From an uncultured Tateyamaria sp. (GTDB taxonomy: Bacteria; Pseudomonadota; Alphaproteobacteria; Rhodobacterales; Rhodobacteraceae): 64,000 bases of DNA. The translations under genes and the position numbers were made by a program. Under the pieces are notes generated by a model. The model was given only the letters and a program-made list of their open reading frames with translations, was not told where the DNA came from and did not search any database. Every line of letters starts with the position of its first letter. Positions within the stretch are counted from its first letter, which is position 1. Shown piece by piece: positions 10,166 to 19,491 of this stretch. The stretch is from contig NZ_CANLAG010000002.1 in the NCBI RefSeq assembly GCF_947488715.1, forward strand, positions 248,001 to 312,000. Direction: 5' to 3'.

Positions 10166-11131
10166 TCAATCCCCGTGCGCGGCCTCATCGGGGTTTTCCG
10201 CATCCATCTTGCGCAACGCCTCGATCTCGGACAACCGACGCTGGAACCTTGGGGCCTTCATCCGGGCGGTCACATTGCGCGCCACCATATAGGTCAGGTC
10301 CGTCCGCTCGGCACTGTCCAGCGCCGCCATCACACGGCGCAGATAGGGCGGATAGGTCCGCCGCGCGCGGTAGGCATTGGCGAAAACCATGTCGTTCAGG
10401 GTGCCCGCCATCGCCTGCTCGATCAGCTCGGGCAGAATGTCCATCTTCATCAAATCGCTCTGCAACGCATCACCCATGTTGCGCAGGCGGAACTGGGTCA
10501 CGCCACTGCGCACAAACAGGGCCGCATGCATCGCATCCAGTGTCTCGACCGGGTCATAAAGGACATAGGCCGCCGCACTGGCGTCCAGCATGTCGGGCGC
10601 AAACCCATAGCGCGAGGTGAAATCGGTCCGGCGCATCTCGACAAAACGGTCGTCCCACTCGGTCACGCGGGGGTCCAGCGTCGCCTGGGGCTGGATCGCC
10701 AGAACGCGCGCGCCCGGTGCCGCCACCGAATAGGCCGCCGCCGCATACCCACAAGGGCCAGCGCCATAAAACAGAATGGTCTCGAAATCGTCGAAGTACC
10801 CGTCGTCGATCATCCGATCAAACAGGCCAATCACATGCCGGTCGCGGAACCAGGTGTCGCCATCAGAGGCAATGCACAGATGCGACCAGCCATGATCGCG
10901 CACCATTTGCCAGCCCACAGGCTCCGCCTCGGGCGACAGCGCGCGCATGCCCTGAATTGTCTCGAACGTCACCAACAGCGTGTCACCGCGCTGCACCATG
11001 GCCGCGAAATGCTTGCGCCCCAGGGGTTGGAAGAACCCGTGCGCGTCTGTTGTCGTCGCCAAACGGGTCAGCCATTCGCCCTTGGGCAAATCCGCCAGAT
11101 CGGCATCCAGTTCCAGTGTTGCGTCCTGCAT
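10166..11131 (-). CDS. Uncharacterised alpha/beta-hydrolase-like protein of the glycan cassette
   Basis: A 321-residue cytoplasmic protein with no signal or TM helix. The stretch FYGAGPCGYAAAAYS (about 113-127) and the later AIQPQATLDPRV look like the nucleophile elbow and following strand of hydrolases with the pattern YGSSMGGYAAL, but the usual catalytic serine position is glycine. I recall homologues labelled phosphoadenosine phosphosulfate reductase; no PAPS-reductase motif is visible, so that label seems unsafe. It lies 87 bp downstream of the last glycosyltransferase, so it may belong to the cassette and act on a glycan or as a binding protein. Confidence 0.6.
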   Translation of the reverse strand: MQDATLELDADLADLPKGEWLTRLATTTDAHGFFQPLGRKHFAAMVQRGDTLLVTFETIQGMRALSPEAEPVGWQMVRDHGWSHLCIASDGDTWFRDRHVIGLFDRMIDDGYFDDFETILFYGAGPCGYAAAAYSVAAPGARVLAIQPQATLDPRVTEWDDRFVEMRRTDFTSRYGFAPDMLDASAAAYVLYDPVETLDAMHAALFVRSGVTQFRLRNMGDALQSDLMKMDILPELIEQAMAGTLNDMVFANAYRARRTYPPYLRRVMAALDSAERTDLTYMVARNVTARMKAPRFQRRLSEIEALRKMDAENPDEAAHGD

Positions 11132-11218
11132 CGCATCATCCTCTTGTCCCGCGGTTTATATGCGGGTTTGGGATTGGATACTGTGGCAATGCGGCAGAAT
11201 TGCGGAAAATTTGCGCGA

Positions 11219-12265
11219 CTATTGGGCCGATTGCCGGGCCTTGTTGGCATAGCGGATCATGAATTGCGCGGCCTTTTGCGGCACCGGCCGGGTGGGCGGG
11301 GTCATCAACAGACGACCAAACAGAGCGCGAAAGGGCTCTTGCTCCATCAATGCGTCGAACCGCGCGCTGCGCCAGGCCACTGCCGCATCATGCAGCGCCA
11401 CAAGGTCCTGATCGGCGCGCATCTCGGTCAAAAGCGCATCCCGCGCCGCGTCATAGCGGCGGATCGTGTCGTCTGCATCGGTGCTGAAATTCCGCTCGAC
11501 CCAATAGTCCACGCCCAACAGGTCATCGGAATGCACCGCACGCCCCCGGTCCGCTTTCAGGACATAGCTCTCCATCGCGCCCAGCGGATAATGGTTGATC
11601 TGCGCCAGACCAAAGTTCGGGCGTCCATAGTTGGAAAAGATGCGCTTGGTCTTGAACTGATCGTCCAGCGGGCGGCCATTGCTGTCATACCAGCGCGCGT
11701 TGTCCAGCCGGTCATGGTCCGGGCTGCGCGGGCGGTGCACACCCGGTTTGCGATAGGTGCCGTCATTGGCATAGAGCGTCTTGAACATCGACGCGCGCCA
11801 CGGCCAGAACAGGATTTCGGGGGCGGCACGGGCAAACGTCTGCGTGACCGGCACGTCCTGAAACCGCACCTGACCGTTGTTGCCAAAGAGCCGCCAGGTC
11901 AGCGTGATCGCCGTTGCATCGGGCAGAGTGGCATGCAGATCGGCAAGCGTGCCGTCGCCCACATGAATGTTCACGAACTCGTCCACATCCAGCGGCAGGA
12001 TCCAGTCCGCGTCCCGCACCACATCCATCTTTGCGGCCTGTTTCATCGCCGTAAACTGAATGCCCCCCTGATCATAGGGGCCGTCATTGCGCACATGGGT
12101 CAGCCAATCCTGCTGGGCCAGATGATCCAGCATCGCATCGGTGCCGTCGTCGCAATCGTTTGAAAAGACGAGGAAATGATCAAACCCCACCGCACGGTGA
12201 TGCGCCAGCCATTCCAACAGGAACGCCGCTTCGTTGCGCACGCACAGGATGGCAAGGTGGCTCAC
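11219..12265 (-). CDS. Glycosyltransferase, GT2/GT92-like (cassette copy 3)
   Basis: A 348-residue enzyme beginning LAILCVRNEAAFLLEWLAHH, the pattern of small GT-A glycosyltransferases often named family 2 or DUF23/family 92. The metal-binding DxD is in PLDVDEFVNIHVGD (about residue 90), followed by AITLTWRLFGNNG. It starts with GTG that overlaps the FkbM stop codon (GTGA, 12262-12265), so translation is coupled. Clearly paralogous to the genes at 12965-15334 and 15957-16985. Sugar donor and acceptor unknown; probably a surface polysaccharide or lipopolysaccharide. Confidence 0.8.
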   Translation of the reverse strand: MSHLAILCVRNEAAFLLEWLAHHRAVGFDHFLVFSNDCDDGTDAMLDHLAQQDWLTHVRNDGPYDQGGIQFTAMKQAAKMDVVRDADWILPLDVDEFVNIHVGDGTLADLHATLPDATAITLTWRLFGNNGQVRFQDVPVTQTFARAAPEILFWPWRASMFKTLYANDGTYRKPGVHRPRSPDHDRLDNARWYDSNGRPLDDQFKTKRIFSNYGRPNFGLAQINHYPLGAMESYVLKADRGRAVHSDDLLGVDYWVERNFSTDADDTIRRYDAARDALLTEMRADQDLVALHDAAVAWRSARFDALMEQEPFRALFGRLLMTPPTRPVPQKAAQFMIRYANKARQSAQ

Positions 12266-12963
12266 GCCGCGTCGGTCGGGGCCACAAACCCCACAATGCG
12301 CCCCGCACTCAGCCGCGGGTCATAGGCTAGCCCGGCCTTGCTCATCGCGTCGAACACCGTGCGTATACCGGCGTGGCCGATAGGGCCGGGGTGCAGCTTG
12401 ACCACAACCTGCCGCACGTCTTTCAGCGACACACCGTCCAGCAACTCCGCCTCTCCGCCCTCGATGTCACAGATGATCACCGTGGGTTTGACCGCACTCA
12501 GCACGGTCTTGATGTTCTGCATCTCGACCTTGACCTCTTCGGCCTCCTCCCCCTCGATCGGGGTCAGCGACGACGCGGCAAAGGGCGCACGCACGTAAAA
12601 CGGCACACTCGACTTGCGCTTGCCCAGCACCCCGGGGGTCAGCGTCACATTGTCGATCCCGTTGGTGGCCAGCATCGCCTCTGCATAGGTCAACAGCGTC
12701 GCATTGCCGTCAAACCCGTGTATCTCTTTGATATTGCGTCGTTTCGCAATCATGCCCGACACGAACCCCAACCCGCATCCCAGATCCAGAACCGTATCAC
12801 CCTCGCGCGTGGCCTTCAGCGCCGCCGCTGTCAGGTCCCGTTCGTAATCGCCCGCGCGCAACAGCCCGCGCACCTTGCCGGTCAGGTACGTCCCGTCCTT
12901 GGGGAACTTGAGCCCCCGCGACTTGATAAAGCCAGTGGGGTCGATGGTATTGCTGCCGTCCAT
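12262..12963 (-). CDS. FkbM-family SAM-dependent methyltransferase
   Basis: A 233-residue methyltransferase with SAM motif I VLDLGCGLGFVSG (about 60-72), the acidic loop HGFDGN and the CDIEGGE motif (about 166-172) typical of FkbM enzymes, which O-methylate sugars of polysaccharides, lipopolysaccharide or polyketides. The stop of the preceding fusion glycosyltransferase is one base from the ATG (TGACATG). In this context it probably caps or decorates the glycan made by the neighbours. Confidence 0.85.
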   Translation of the reverse strand: MDGSNTIDPTGFIKSRGLKFPKDGTYLTGKVRGLLRAGDYERDLTAAALKATREGDTVLDLGCGLGFVSGMIAKRRNIKEIHGFDGNATLLTYAEAMLATNGIDNVTLTPGVLGKRKSSVPFYVRAPFAASSLTPIEGEEAEEVKVEMQNIKTVLSAVKPTVIICDIEGGEAELLDGVSLKDVRQVVVKLHPGPIGHAGIRTVFDAMSKAGLAYDPRLSAGRIVGFVAPTDAA

Positions 12964-12964
12964 G

Positions 12965-15334
12965 TCAGCTCTCCATGTCTAGGGCGAGGGCATAGGCCAC
13001 CCGCTCGGTCTCGGTCAGTTTGACCTTGAGCGCCTGGTCATACAGGTCTTGGAACTCCGGGTTGGCGTGAAGCTCATCCGCCTTGGCACGGTGCCATTCC
13101 AGGCCCTTCTCGTGCCAGCCGCGCAGGGTGTCATCCTGCATCAGCGTCTCATATTCGGTGCGCATCCGGGGCAGGTTGCGCTTGATCGTGATGTCGCGGA
13201 AATCGGACCAATCCATGCGGATCCAATAGTTGATCCCGATGGACCGATCCACATGCAGTGCACGGCCCCGCTGCCGCTTGATCAAAAAGCTCTCGGCCGA
13301 CCGCAACGCATAGTGATTGAGCTGGAGCAGGTCATAGCCAATTGACTTTTTCGAACTTCTCCATCCGTTCTCGGCCACTTCTTTGGTCATATCCTTGCCG
13401 GATCCATTCACCCAGCGCACTTTCTTGGCAAACTTCGGATCCAGCTTGTTGGGCCGGTGGCAGCTGATCTTTTCATAGGCGCCGATGTTCTTGAACATCG
13501 TCTTGAAGCCCCAGACCGTGTGCGGCTTGGGACAGAATTTCGGCGCGCAATGGTCGAACTGATCGATGACGAAATCATCCTTCAGATCCGTCACCCCGTT
13601 GTGCCCAAAGAGCCGCCAGGTCATCGCCACATTGGTCGCATCCGGCACCGCGTCAAAGAAATCCTGCAAGGTCCCGTTGCCCGTGCGCACATTCATGAAC
13701 TCATCCACATCAATGTGGATGATCCAGTCCGCATTCTTGATCAACGGCTCCTTCAGCGACTGGTTCAGCGCGTATTGCTGGGGCGAATTGCCCTTCCAGT
13801 TGTCGTTGTTGCGGTGCTGGATCACGCCCATCTCTTGCAGCCGGTCGAGGATCTCGCTCGTCCCGTCCTCGCAGCCATTGGTGTAGATCAGGAAATTGTC
13901 CACGCCCATCGCCCGGTGATAGGCGACCCATTCGACGATATACGGCGCTTCATTCTTCATGCAGCCGACAATCACATTGCCAGATGACCCCTTGGGCAGA
14001 TCCCGTGGGGGCAGGGGCGTATAGGCCGCGGCCAGCTCTTCTTCGTTCACCGCGCCCAGCTTGTTGTGCGGCGCAAAGGAAGACGTGCGCAGTTTCTCGA
14101 AATTCTGCACAGCCAGCGGCGGCATCAGCGCGCGCGCACTGTCGGTCAGCCCATCATCCGGCGTGGCAACAGCGGCAGGTGCAGGGGCGGCGGTCCCGTT
14201 CAGCCGCGCCAGATCGGCGGCCTTGGTCTTGCGTTCTTCTTGCGTGGCCTTGTCGATGCGCCACATGAACCCCAGCAGATATTGCGACGCCCGGAACCCC
14301 AGCGTCGGGTCCGCCTCTTCCCAGGCCTTCTTGGCACGCGGCGCCTTGAACAGGTCCGCTGGAAGCCCATGCGCCTTGGCAATCGCCTTGTTCTGCGTGG
14401 CAAAGGTCTTGGAGATGGCCGACAGGGATGCGGGATCAATTGCGTCCCCGTCCACCTTGATTTCATTCACAAAAGACCGCCACAACTGCCGTGGCAATAT
14501 CCGCTTTTCGGCCTTGAGAACCTGAAGGATCAGATCATTCAACTGCCGCCCCCGCGCCAGCCACGCCGCCGACGGGGCCTCCGCCACGTCCACCGCCGTG
14601 GCCTTGCCAATCGCATTCTCAATCTCAAATGCCGCGCGGATCTCATCCGTCACCGTCTCGGCGGCAAAAGCCTCTGCGTCATAGGCGCGGAAAGTCACAG
14701 CACCCGCGCCAAACACCGCATTCCAATGCCGTTCCAACGCAGCATAATCCAGCCAGAACGGCGCGCCCTGATTTTCAATGAACACACCCGCCTGCGGGTT
14801 CACCTTGGGCGCTTCGGCCAGCGCATCGGCCCACCACGTGTCCGTGCCCGCCAGCGCCATCTCCTGCGCAAGCGACACGCCGCGCCCCTCAAGGATCTGC
14901 TCGGCGTAATGCCGCGTCAGCAGGCGCGCAGGCTCGTCCACATGCGCAATGATCCGAATATCATCCGACAAGGGCGTTAGCAGCGCCTTCAGCGTCTCCA
15001 GCTCCGACCGCGCAATCAGGCTGACCCCCAGTTGCGAGGCCGACAGGATCAGGTGATCGGGGCTATGCTGTGCCACCTCCTTGGCTAGGTCACCGGCCAA
15101 CGCATCGCGCAGCACCTTCTGCTTGTCGCCGGTGATATACCCGCGATTATACCGCAGCGGATCGATATGTGCCGGGTCCGTGACGGCCATATAAAGGCGC
15201 GTATGGTTCTTGTTGCCGGGGCTGCGCGCATAGAGCACCCCCTTGGTGATCAGCTGATCCCGCTTGGTGGCCAGCACCGATTGCAGGCGATCCGCGCCCA
15301 CCTGTTCCAGTCCGATATGCAGGTGGATTTTCAT
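12965..15334 (-). CDS. Large fusion: degenerate sulfotransferase-like N-terminus plus GT92-like glycosyltransferase
   Basis: A 789-residue protein from ATG 15334, which overlaps the upstream sulfotransferase stop (TGATG). The N-terminus (about 1-210) starts MKIHLHIGLEQVGADRLQ, aligning by eye with the PAPS-loop form GLPKTGTTS of sulfotransferases but lacking the lysine and threonines. A helical, Ala-rich middle (about 210-440) precedes a C-terminal glycosyltransferase: CMKNEAPYIVEWVAYHRAMG (about 455-474), DxD in HIDVDEFMNV (about 540), MTWRLFGHNG. Probably cytoplasmic. The N-domain may bind acceptor or partner rather than transfer sulfate; that is inference. Confidence 0.75.
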   Translation of the reverse strand: MKIHLHIGLEQVGADRLQSVLATKRDQLITKGVLYARSPGNKNHTRLYMAVTDPAHIDPLRYNRGYITGDKQKVLRDALAGDLAKEVAQHSPDHLILSASQLGVSLIARSELETLKALLTPLSDDIRIIAHVDEPARLLTRHYAEQILEGRGVSLAQEMALAGTDTWWADALAEAPKVNPQAGVFIENQGAPFWLDYAALERHWNAVFGAGAVTFRAYDAEAFAAETVTDEIRAAFEIENAIGKATAVDVAEAPSAAWLARGRQLNDLILQVLKAEKRILPRQLWRSFVNEIKVDGDAIDPASLSAISKTFATQNKAIAKAHGLPADLFKAPRAKKAWEEADPTLGFRASQYLLGFMWRIDKATQEERKTKAADLARLNGTAAPAPAAVATPDDGLTDSARALMPPLAVQNFEKLRTSSFAPHNKLGAVNEEELAAAYTPLPPRDLPKGSSGNVIVGCMKNEAPYIVEWVAYHRAMGVDNFLIYTNGCEDGTSEILDRLQEMGVIQHRNNDNWKGNSPQQYALNQSLKEPLIKNADWIIHIDVDEFMNVRTGNGTLQDFFDAVPDATNVAMTWRLFGHNGVTDLKDDFVIDQFDHCAPKFCPKPHTVWGFKTMFKNIGAYEKISCHRPNKLDPKFAKKVRWVNGSGKDMTKEVAENGWRSSKKSIGYDLLQLNHYALRSAESFLIKRQRGRALHVDRSIGINYWIRMDWSDFRDITIKRNLPRMRTEYETLMQDDTLRGWHEKGLEWHRAKADELHANPEFQDLYDQALKVKLTETERVAYALALDMES

Positions 15335-15960
15335 CACGCAACCTCGTTCAACTTGTTCACATTCGTCTTGCCCCACCAGTGGACCGGAATCTCCAGAAAG
15401 CCACTGATCAGGTCGCGCGCCGCCGGATCGGCCACGTCGTATTCAAGGTAATCATCGTCATCGCGAAAGATGGCGCGCAGATGCGCATAATGCGCTTCGA
15501 TCCACTGCATCCGCTCGATGCTGGTCTCGCCAAACCCTTCGGGCATGCCGGGGATGTTGCTCGCAGGCAGGCGCGAAGTGCCCAGATCAGACCACGCCAG
15601 CATGCTTTGCGACATCGCAAACGGATCGCGGGACGAGGCGAGGAATTTCACACCGGGATTGTGCGCCCGAATGGCCATGATCAGCCCGTAATCCATCTGC
15701 GGCCACAATGACCGCCCCTCGCGCAGCACGCTCATCTCCGAAATCGCGTCAAAGTCCTGGAAATACACGCCCGGATCGCCCGTCTCAAAATACCCGCGAT
15801 AGAGCAGGTCAGCCACAAAGGCGTTGTGCAACTGCGTGTTCTGCGTCTGACGTGGGCGAATACGGTGGTCTGCCACATGACAGCCCGCACGCCGCAAGGC
15901 ACGCGCCAGCGTAGTCGTCCCGGTCTTGGGCAGGCCCAGATTGACGACCTTCAATGTCAT
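15334..15960 (-). CDS. Sulfotransferase family protein
   Basis: A 208-residue protein with an intact PAPS 5'-phosphosulfate-binding loop, NLGLPKTGTTTLARAL (about 7-22), and a plausible 3'-phosphate site LASSRDPFAMSQSM (about 107-120). Cytosolic sulfotransferases of this type move sulfate from PAPS to carbohydrates or lipids. Its ATG overlaps the stop of the preceding glycosyltransferase (ATGA, 15957-15960) and its own stop overlaps the next start, so it sits inside a coupled cassette and probably sulfates the same glycan. Confidence 0.82.
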   Translation of the reverse strand: MTLKVVNLGLPKTGTTTLARALRRAGCHVADHRIRPRQTQNTQLHNAFVADLLYRGYFETGDPGVYFQDFDAISEMSVLREGRSLWPQMDYGLIMAIRAHNPGVKFLASSRDPFAMSQSMLAWSDLGTSRLPASNIPGMPEGFGETSIERMQWIEAHYAHLRAIFRDDDDYLEYDVADPAARDLISGFLEIPVHWWGKTNVNKLNEVA

Positions 15961-16985
15961 GCCGCAGGCTCCATCAGCCCCAGTTCGATCAACATTGCCT
16001 CTTCCTGCGGCGGCAGGGTCGAGGCGGCGCGCAACTGCGCCTGCATGGCCTGATAGGCGGGCTGGGCCAACAGCTCGTCGCGCTTGGCAATGTGCAGCGT
16101 CACAGCTTCGTCATGCAACGCATTGATCTCTTTGTCTTTCTTCAGCTCCGCCAGCGCCTTTTTCAGCCCCGGCAGGTACCGCTGGATCGACAGATCTTCC
16201 CAGGCCGGATCATTGCGCTCGCGCCAATAAGTGTCGTCAAAGGCGCGGTTTTCGCGGTTCACGTCGCCCCGGTCGTTCTTGACCAGATAGCTGTCGAGGC
16301 TGCGCAGCGCGTAATGGTTCAACGTCGCCATCTGCCGCGCGCCATGTGCCGGGAACCGCCGGATGCGGCGCGGATTGGCCGCCACCAGAAACTTGTGCGG
16401 CACCTTTCGGCCGGACCCGTCCGTCCACGCAGGACGCGCCTTGCCCTTTTGAAAGGGGCGGTGCGCGCCGAAATACTGCAAGGGAAAATCGTGCCGCACC
16501 AGTGACTTGACCTCGATCGCGGCCTCGCCACACCACAGGTCCGGATTGTGGCTGCGCGTGAACTGCTCGATCACCGGTCTGTCCTCGAACCCGTCCACAC
16601 CATCACTGGCAAAGAACTGGAAATTTACCGAAATCGCCTGCGGATCACCGCAGGCATCGATCAGCGCCGGGATCGTGTGATCGCCCACATGGATGTTCAA
16701 AAACTCGTCCACATCCGCGACCCAGACCCAATCGGCCTGCGTGATGATGTCATGACGCCGCGCGTCTTTCAGCGCCTCCATCTGGTAATTGCGCCCCTCT
16801 GCGGGGTTCGGCAGATGCTGGCACAGGCCCCGTTCGGCCAGCGCATCCAGCAACCGGTCCGTGCCGTCGGTGCAATCGTTGGAATAAAACAGGTGATCGG
16901 TGACCCCGATCAGACGGTTAAAGGCAATCCACTCCAACAGGAACGGGCCTTCGTTCTTCACGCAAGTCACAGCCGTTACGCGCAT
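15957..16985 (-). CDS. Glycosyltransferase, GT2/GT92-like (cassette copy 1, first gene)
   Basis: A 342-residue enzyme from ATG 16985, starting VTAVTCVKNEGPFLLEWIAF with the same fold as its two downstream paralogues; the DxD motif is in VADVDEFLNIHVGD. The ORF stays open upstream but these residues look non-coding; GTG 16991 is a possible alternative. First gene of the minus-strand cassette, divergent from the coxD-like gene, so its promoter must lie in 16986-17205. Confidence 0.8.
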   Translation of the reverse strand: MRVTAVTCVKNEGPFLLEWIAFNRLIGVTDHLFYSNDCTDGTDRLLDALAERGLCQHLPNPAEGRNYQMEALKDARRHDIITQADWVWVADVDEFLNIHVGDHTIPALIDACGDPQAISVNFQFFASDGVDGFEDRPVIEQFTRSHNPDLWCGEAAIEVKSLVRHDFPLQYFGAHRPFQKGKARPAWTDGSGRKVPHKFLVAANPRRIRRFPAHGARQMATLNHYALRSLDSYLVKNDRGDVNRENRAFDDTYWRERNDPAWEDLSIQRYLPGLKKALAELKKDKEINALHDEAVTLHIAKRDELLAQPAYQAMQAQLRAASTLPPQEEAMLIELGLMEPAA

Positions 16986-17205
16986 GCGCACTCCGCCTTT
17001 TTGATGGGGTCCATTGCCCGCCGCCTCTGTCCGGGTTCGTGGTCCTGAATGCCCCAAACCTCTTGTTCTGTCGTTAACGCACGGGCACGCCCACGCTGTG
17101 CGCATCATGCCATTTGTGGCGAATCAGGTCAATGTTAAGGACGTGCCGCCCCTTGACGGCAGGGGCAGACGATGCAGGTTGGTCCGAACAGCCCAAGGAA
17201 TGACC

Positions 17206-18114
<909 letters not shown>

Positions 18115-18163
18115 TGCTTCCTTTCGCGCCAAATACCTCGGGGGTCCGGGGGCTGGCCCCCGG
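18115..18163 (-). repeat. GC-rich dispersed intergenic element in the coxD/coxE gap
   Basis: The 57-bp gap holds a perfect 8-bp hairpin CCGGGGGC-TG-GCCCCCGG (18146-18163). Read on the minus strand it is followed by CCCCGAGGTATTTGGC and GCGAAAGGAAGC, closely matching the tail of the element at 34700-34728 on the plus strand (AAGGTATTGG...GCGAAAGGAAGC). The two copies are therefore one family in opposite orientations. Confidence 0.65.
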
Positions 18164-18171
18164 TCGCGGGC

Positions 18172-19431
18172 ATGGTTGAATACGCACCGCTCGACCTGCC
18201 TGACGACCCCAAACTGGCGGGCAACATCGCGCATTTTGCCCGTGCGTTGCGCCGCGCGGGTATTCCTATCGGTCCGGGACGGTTGATTGATGCGATCAAT
18301 GCTGTGGCCGCAGCCGGGTTCACCGAACGGCGCGACTTTTTCTGGACGCTGCACGCCTGTTTCGTGACCAAACCCGAACAGCGGGTGATCTTTGCCCAGA
18401 TCTTTCGCCTCTATTGGCGCGACCCGCGGTACCTTGAACACATGATGGCGGCGATGCTGCCCGCGGTGCGCGGCGTGCAGGAAGACCGTGGCGCACAGGC
18501 TGGCGAGAAACGCGCCGCCGAAGCACTGCTGGACGGTGCTGGTGAAGACATCGACCCGCCAGACGACACGGACGAGGAGGACGGCACCGAAATCGAAGTG
18601 GATGCGTCCCTCACCATGTCCGGCGAAGAACGGCTGAAGACGCTGGATTTCGAACAGATGAGCACCGCCGAGATGGCGCGCGCCAAAGCGTTGCTGGCGC
18701 GCATGACCTTGCCCGTGGACCCACTGCCCACCCGCCGGATGCGTATGGCTGGCGCGGGGCGGGTGGACGGCGCACGCACCTTGCGCACCGCGATGCGCCG
18801 GGGTGGCGAGATGCACGACCTCAAGTGGAAGACCCCCAGGGTCCGATACCCGAACCTTGTGGTTCTGTGCGACATTTCAGGCTCCATGAGCCAGTATTCC
18901 CGCGTGGTGCTGCACTTTCTGCACGCAGTGGCCAATGCGAAAGGAGCGGGGTGGGCGCGTGTGCATGCGTTTACCTTTGGCACGCGGCTCACGAACATCA
19001 CCCGTCACCTCTATCAGCGCGACGTGGATGCCGCCCTGCGCGCGGCCGGGGCCGAGGCGCAGGATTGGGAAGGCGGCACGCGGATCGGCACATGTTTGCA
19101 GGACTTCAACCGCGATTGGTCCCGCCGGGTGTTGGGGCAGGGCGCGGTTGTGCTGTTGATCACGGATGGGTTGGACCGGGATGACCCAGGTGCTTTGGCG
19201 GCGCAGATGCAGCGGCTGCATCTGTCGGCCAAGCGGCTGATCTGGATCAACCCGTTGCTGCGTTGGGACGCCTTTGCCCCCAAGGCCCGTGGCATTGCGG
19301 CGATGTTGCCGCATGTAGACAGCTTTCGCGCGGGCCATTCGATTGCAGCACTTGAGGACCTGGCGCAAGTGATTTCACGCCGCGATGATGTGGGGGACCG
19401 GGACCGTTTGCTTCGGATGATCACTGATTAG
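18172..19431 (+). CDS. VWA domain protein, CoxE-like
   Basis: A 419-residue protein with an N-terminal helical CoxE-like region, an acidic linker (about 122-145, rich in Asp/Glu) and a C-terminal von Willebrand A domain whose MIDAS motif is LCDISGSMS (about 226-234), with a later TDGLDRDDPG loop. CoxE-type proteins act with a MoxR ATPase (CoxD, immediately upstream) in inserting or activating metal cofactors of molybdenum hydroxylases. No signal peptide, so cytoplasmic. Convergent with purL across an inverted-repeat element. Confidence 0.85.
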   Translation: MVEYAPLDLPDDPKLAGNIAHFARALRRAGIPIGPGRLIDAINAVAAAGFTERRDFFWTLHACFVTKPEQRVIFAQIFRLYWRDPRYLEHMMAAMLPAVRGVQEDRGAQAGEKRAAEALLDGAGEDIDPPDDTDEEDGTEIEVDASLTMSGEERLKTLDFEQMSTAEMARAKALLARMTLPVDPLPTRRMRMAGAGRVDGARTLRTAMRRGGEMHDLKWKTPRVRYPNLVVLCDISGSMSQYSRVVLHFLHAVANAKGAGWARVHAFTFGTRLTNITRHLYQRDVDAALRAAGAEAQDWEGGTRIGTCLQDFNRDWSRRVLGQGAVVLLITDGLDRDDPGALAAQMQRLHLSAKRLIWINPLLRWDAFAPKARGIAAMLPHVDSFRAGHSIAALEDLAQVISRRDDVGDRDRLLRMITD

Positions 19432-19486
19432 GTCGGTGGGGCGGCTCTGTTTTGGGCTGACGCCCAAAAGGCGCCCGCCCACCGAC
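19432..19486. repeat. Nested inverted-repeat element, copy 2 (probable bidirectional terminator)
   Basis: Outer arms GTCGGTGGG (19432-19440) and CCCACCGAC (19478-19486) are perfect complements; inside is an 8-bp stem TTTTGGGC-TGAC-GCCCAAAA (19450-19469). It fills the space between the convergent CoxE-like and purL stop codons. It shares sequence and nesting with 1787-1838. Confidence 0.7.
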
Positions 19487-19491
19487 CCATA

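Noticed and set aside
9488-12163. An 891-codon open frame on the plus strand across pyrC and the glycan genes
   Set aside because: It is the antisense shadow of pyrC, the hydrolase-like gene and a glycosyltransferase in high-GC DNA; its product is rich in His, Arg and Gly with no domain.
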